From Clostridiales bacterium (lineage in GTDB: Bacteria > Bacillota > Clostridia > Oscillospirales > Oscillospiraceae): 6,178 nucleotides of DNA. Of this stretch, positions 4,498-6,178 are shown in pieces (the stretch's first letter is position 1; every line of letters begins with the position of its first letter). The stretch lies in NCBI GenBank assembly GCA_021203685.1, contig JAJQAS010000078.1, forward strand, positions 1 to 6,178, in the 5' to 3' direction. The notes under the pieces are model-generated. The model was not told the origin of the DNA, searched no databases, and saw only the letters and a program-made list of their open reading frames with translations. Both the position numbers and the translations under genes were made by a program.

Positions 4498-5016
4498 ATG
4501 GGGGAAGGCGCAGGAGTCACAACCGAAAGCGTGAAGCAATGGCTCCTGCGCTTCTTGGACGGCGAACATTCGGTTGACGTTCAAATCGAACGCCTGGAGC
4601 GCCTGGAAGCGCGAATAGAAGGCACCGGCTCCCCAAACCTTGACGGTATGCCGCGAGGCTCCCCAAACCATGACCGGGTTGCTTCAATGCTGGCCCAAAA
4701 GGAAGAGCTTGAAAATAAAATCAGGGGCATGATTACAGCGCAGGCAGACCGGCGGCGCACGGTTGAGCAATACGTTGACCGACTGCGAAAACCAGATGAA
4801 AAGGCCGTTGTAGAAATGCGCTACATTGACGGCGAACGCTGGAAGGACATCTCACAGATGCTTTTCGGGTCAAAAGATGACTTTGCAGACCGTGAGGATT
4901 CTTTCTTGCGCCGTACAACACGGCTACATGAGCGGGCGCTTATAAACCTTGTGGCGGTCATGCAGGAGGACCCGCCGGAAGATTTACCAACAGACGGGGA
5001 GGGAATGGAGTTTTGA
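4498..5016 (+). CDS. Sigma-70 region-4-like / ArpU-type phage late transcription regulator (172 aa)
   Basis: The N-terminal half is helical and charged (VQIERLERLEARIEG, and later LAQKEELENKIRGMI), interrupted by the diagnostic SPNLDGMPRGSPNHDRVASM around residues 45-64. That segment is typical of a Firmicute phage family related to DUF1492/ArpU/RinA. Residues ~98-152 form a sigma region-4-like helix-turn-helix: KPDEKAVVEMRYIDGERWKD, ISQMLFG, then FLRRTTRLHERALINL, with an insertion between the helices. Such proteins switch on late genes at the end of the early operon, which is where this gene lies. GGAGGAA (4484-4490) is 7 bases before the ATG. An 18-bp direct repeat (GGCTCCCCAAACC-W-TGAC at 4627 and 4657) encodes the two SPN motifs. 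The acidic end may contact polymerase (inference). Confidence 0.78.
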   Translation: MGEGAGVTTESVKQWLLRFLDGEHSVDVQIERLERLEARIEGTGSPNLDGMPRGSPNHDRVASMLAQKEELENKIRGMITAQADRRRTVEQYVDRLRKPDEKAVVEMRYIDGERWKDISQMLFGSKDDFADREDSFLRRTTRLHERALINLVAVMQEDPPEDLPTDGEGMEF

Positions 5017-5190
5017 CCGCAAACTAAAGACAAAGCAGAGAGAACAACCAAAGCCGGGGCTGTTACTGGAGAGAACGCAGAATAAGCCGCAAAAAGGCCC
5101 ACAGAGGCGGCAAAGGCGGCGGAAAAGAAACTTACAGCTAAACCGGCAAACGCCATTGTAGGCGCTTTAGCGCGATTTTGGGGCCATTGA
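5017..5190 (+). pseudogene. Possible decayed coding tail after the late-regulator stop
   Basis: The frame of the late regulator continues past its TGA with protein-like composition. There are 22 codons rich in Lys, Thr, Ala and Glu to a TAA near 5081-5083. An Ala/Lys-rich stretch follows (TEAAKAAEKKLTAKPANAIV, then GALARFWGH) to a TGA that overlaps the -35 of the next promoter. No start codon is seen after the TAA. The other frames here give arginine/glutamine-rich runs that look less like protein. It may be the eroded end of a longer gene, or only a purine-rich composition effect. Confidence 0.25.
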
Positions 5191-5216
5191 CAAGGGCGGC
5201 GTGGGTGCCGTATAAT
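5187..5216 (+). promoter_or_regulatory. Perfect-consensus sigma-A promoter
   Basis: TTGACA (5187-5192) and TATAAT (5211-5216) match consensus at all 12 positions with an 18-base spacer. Transcription should begin near 5223. This is by far the strongest promoter in the window, yet no gene follows it on this strand. It lies directly after the late-regulator gene. Confidence 0.85.
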
Positions 5217-5222
5217 AGGGGC

Positions 5223-5309
5223 GAACGGAGAACCGGCGCAGTCCTGGTTTCTTCATCGAAGTTTTTTCCTTCAAGAAAGCCCCATGCTTTGCGTGCATGG
5301 GGCTTTTGT
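5223..5309 (+). ncRNA. Candidate ~85-nt small RNA (or terminated late leader)
   Basis: The RNA between the consensus promoter and the terminator has no ribosome site or ORF. Hairpin 1: 5227-5236 pairs with 5244-5254 (GGAGAACCGG with CTGGTT-CTTC, one bulged T, loop 5237-5243). Next is GAAG (5258-5261), which can pair with CTTC downstream (5269-5272) or with CTTC upstream (5251-5254), so alternative folds compete. TTTCTT (5248-5253) could also pair with AAGAAA (5273-5278). The 3' part is the terminator stem. Either this is a stable regulatory RNA, or it is the short product of a late promoter that is read through only when the late regulator or an antiterminator acts, as at lambda pR'-tR'. No known RNA family is recognised. 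Confidence 0.55.
5276..5307 (+). terminator. Strong intrinsic terminator, shared by converging transcripts
   Basis: GCCCCATGC (5279-5287) pairs perfectly with GCATGGGGC (5295-5303) around a 7-base loop. AAA/TTT extends the stem to 12 bp, followed by TTTTGTT on the plus strand. On the minus strand the same stem is followed by TTTCTTG and lies just after the stop of the leftward HExxH gene, so it probably ends both transcripts. Confidence 0.85.
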
Positions 5310-5872
5310 TATAAGCAGATAGGAAAAGCGAGTTGTGTTTTATAGCCGAAAACTGTCCCCGGTTTATATCGTCTTTGCAGGTCAAGGTCAACACTCTTTA
5401 GGAAAAACAAATAATCATGTTGCGCCGGATCTGGTTTTTCTGCTTGTACCAAGTCCAGAACTTCATCTATCCTATTATACGCAGAATCAAGCAAAGGCAG
5501 CTTCTTTATCAGTTTGGCGTGTAGGTCGTCAATAAGCTGTTGTTTGTCCACGTTGTCCGACAAAAAATCTTGGTGGAAGTGGAGCAACTCATGAAGCAGA
5601 ATAGGCCCGCACCGTTTCCCTGTAGTTGTGGGGATACACATTTCTAGCGTATCCGGGCGGAAACTGGGGGAAATACACCCCGGAAAAATAACAATATCGT
5701 CATAGCTATACGCAGGCAACAACGGCATATCAGAAAACAGCGGTGCGAAACTTTGCATTTGTGTTCTCAATGCTACAACCGGGGGATAGCCGCTCATTGC
5801 TTCAATGCGGCTTTTCCTGTACTCCACGGCGGAAGGGTCCCATATTCTCCCTTCAGGCTCTTTAACGTTCAT
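5309..5872 (-). CDS. HExxH putative metalloprotein, partner of an RHH regulator (187 aa)
   Basis: GGAAGGAG lies 6 bases before the ATG at 5872, so I prefer this to an in-frame ATG 39 bases upstream. The motif GPILLHELLHFHQDF has HELLH at residues 94-98, the zinc-binding and catalytic signature of zincins. A third ligand is not certain: candidates are E137 in DEVLDLV (gluzincin-like, ~39 residues on) or H152. The N-terminal half contains beta-type segments (DDIVIFPGCISPSF, TLEMCIPTTTGKR) and the C-terminal third is helical. No secretion signal or membrane segment is visible. It overlaps the RHH gene by 11 bases and shares its promoter. That layout is typical of toxin-antitoxin or regulator-protease pairs such as ImmR/ImmA, but the regulator here is RHH rather than XRE. 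The function is not established. Confidence 0.65.
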   Translation of the reverse strand: MNVKEPEGRIWDPSAVEYRKSRIEAMSGYPPVVALRTQMQSFAPLFSDMPLLPAYSYDDIVIFPGCISPSFRPDTLEMCIPTTTGKRCGPILLHELLHFHQDFLSDNVDKQQLIDDLHAKLIKKLPLLDSAYNRIDEVLDLVQAEKPDPAQHDYLFFLKSVDLDLQRRYKPGTVFGYKTQLAFPICL

Positions 5873-6071
5873 TTTTCGCTCCTTCCTCTGTGTCCCGCTC
5901 GATGGTTTCATCTATAGCGCGGTTAATAAACCCGTTGACACTTTCGCCGGTTGTTTGGGCGTGGGCCTTGATGGTATCCCGCTTCCCCTTTGGCAAAGTC
6001 AAATTCACCCGGTCATAAGATTTTGCAATCCATTTGTTAGTTGCTTTTTGTTGCGCTTTTGATGCTGGCAT
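5862..6071 (-). CDS. Arc-type ribbon-helix-helix DNA-binding protein (69 aa)
   Basis: The opening MPASKAQQKATNKWIAKSYD is followed by the beta strand DRVNLTLPKGK that pairs between subunits and inserts into the DNA major groove. Then come helix A (RDTIKAHAQTTG) and helix B (ESVNGFINRAIDETIERD). This is the complete Arc/MetJ-type RHH fold of a small dimeric repressor or antitoxin, widespread in clostridial mobile elements. GGAGGGAGG is upstream of the ATG at 6071. The 14-bp palindrome at the operon promoter is a natural autoregulatory operator. The stop overlaps the start of the HExxH gene by 11 bases, so the two are translationally coupled. An antitoxin role is possible but depends on what the partner does. 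Confidence 0.85.
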   Translation of the reverse strand: MPASKAQQKATNKWIAKSYDRVNLTLPKGKRDTIKAHAQTTGESVNGFINRAIDETIERDTEEGAKNER

Positions 6072-6128
6072 GTTTCTAAACCTCCCTCCATGCCGGAAAG
6101 ACCCCTATACTCTTTCCATTGTATCTAT

Positions 6129-6159
6129 ATTATACAGTGTTTTTCTACTTGCGCAAGTA
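6129..6159 (-). promoter_or_regulatory. Promoter and palindromic operator of the RHH/HExxH operon
   Basis: On the minus strand TATAAT (plus-strand ATTATA at 6129-6134) is preceded at 16 bases by TTGCGC. That weak -35 lies inside the perfect 14-bp palindrome TACTTGCGCAAGTA (6146-6159). A dimeric RHH protein bound there would cover the -35 and switch off its own operon. The leader to the ATG is about 50 bases. Confidence 0.6.
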
Positions 6160-6178
6160 TAAATAGTGTACAAATATA

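Noticed and set aside
4443..4575. Possible ~44-codon ORF from ATG 4443 into the late-regulator gene
   Set aside because: Only a poor ribosome site, arginine-rich shifted frame, and mostly overlapping a well-supported gene.
5167..5260. Minus-strand ORF of about 29 codons (MKKPGLRRFSV...) across the promoter
   Set aside because: It is the reverse complement of the consensus promoter and small-RNA region, beyond the shared terminator, with a poor ribosome site.
1..6178. CRISPR array, tRNA, rRNA or insertion sequence
   Set aside because: I saw no direct-repeat/spacer pattern, no tRNA cloverleaf with T-loop, no rRNA-like sequence and no transposase; the repeats found are short iteron-like or coding repeats.

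Overview
This window looks like the regulatory and early region of a temperate phage, or a phage-derived element, from a low-to-mid GC Firmicute. A gut clostridium (Oscillospiraceae/Lachnospiraceae type) is my inference, from strong GGAGG-type ribosome sites, consensus sigma-A promoters, GTG starts and phage-type gene order. No integrase, terminase or structural gene is present, so a complete prophage cannot be told apart from a satellite or island.

Layout. Bases 1-771 hold no convincing gene: a possible C-terminal gene fragment at the left edge, a possible 33-codon minus-strand ORF with a hairpin-rich leader, a GC-rich foldable segment, and an intrinsic terminator at 729-772. A leftward XRE repressor (772-1425) faces a rightward early operon across a 128-bp control region containing a promoter with a palindrome between its -35 and -10. 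The rightward operon runs: small AlpA/excisionase-like protein (1554), winged-helix protein (1808), phage replisome-organiser-like protein (2244), coiled-coil protein (2993), 49-aa ORF (3492), HELAH zinc-metallopeptidase-like protein (3634), and an ArpU/sigma-region-4-like late regulator (4498). A perfect TTGACA-18-TATAAT promoter (5187-5216) then drives a roughly 85-nt stretch that ends in a strong terminator and contains no gene. This is a candidate small RNA, or a lambda pR'-tR'-like late control point. Converging on it is a leftward two-gene operon: a ribbon-helix-helix (RHH) regulator (6071 to 5862) overlapping a second HExxH protein (5872 to 5309), behind a promoter with a 14-bp perfect palindrome.

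The most striking signal is inside the replication gene. Six consecutive 11-bp iteron-like units (2580-2645) share the core R-W-ACG and are followed directly by an A+T- and purine-rich tract (2646-2697). This matches the architecture of lambda ori inside gene O, and I read it as a probable origin embedded in its initiator gene. Other unusual features are an intrinsic terminator on the minus strand written into the first codons of the 1808 gene, a stable intergenic hairpin with a GUGA tetraloop (2929-2954), and a second set of roughly 11-bp-phased GAAC motifs upstream of the late regulator.

How the parts would work together (inference): the XRE protein holds the early promoter off. On induction the excisionase-like and winged-helix proteins are made first, the organiser binds its iterons and opens the adjacent tract, and the sigma-like protein later activates late transcription, possibly at the 5187 promoter. 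The RHH/HExxH pair looks like an autonomous, self-regulated accessory cassette.
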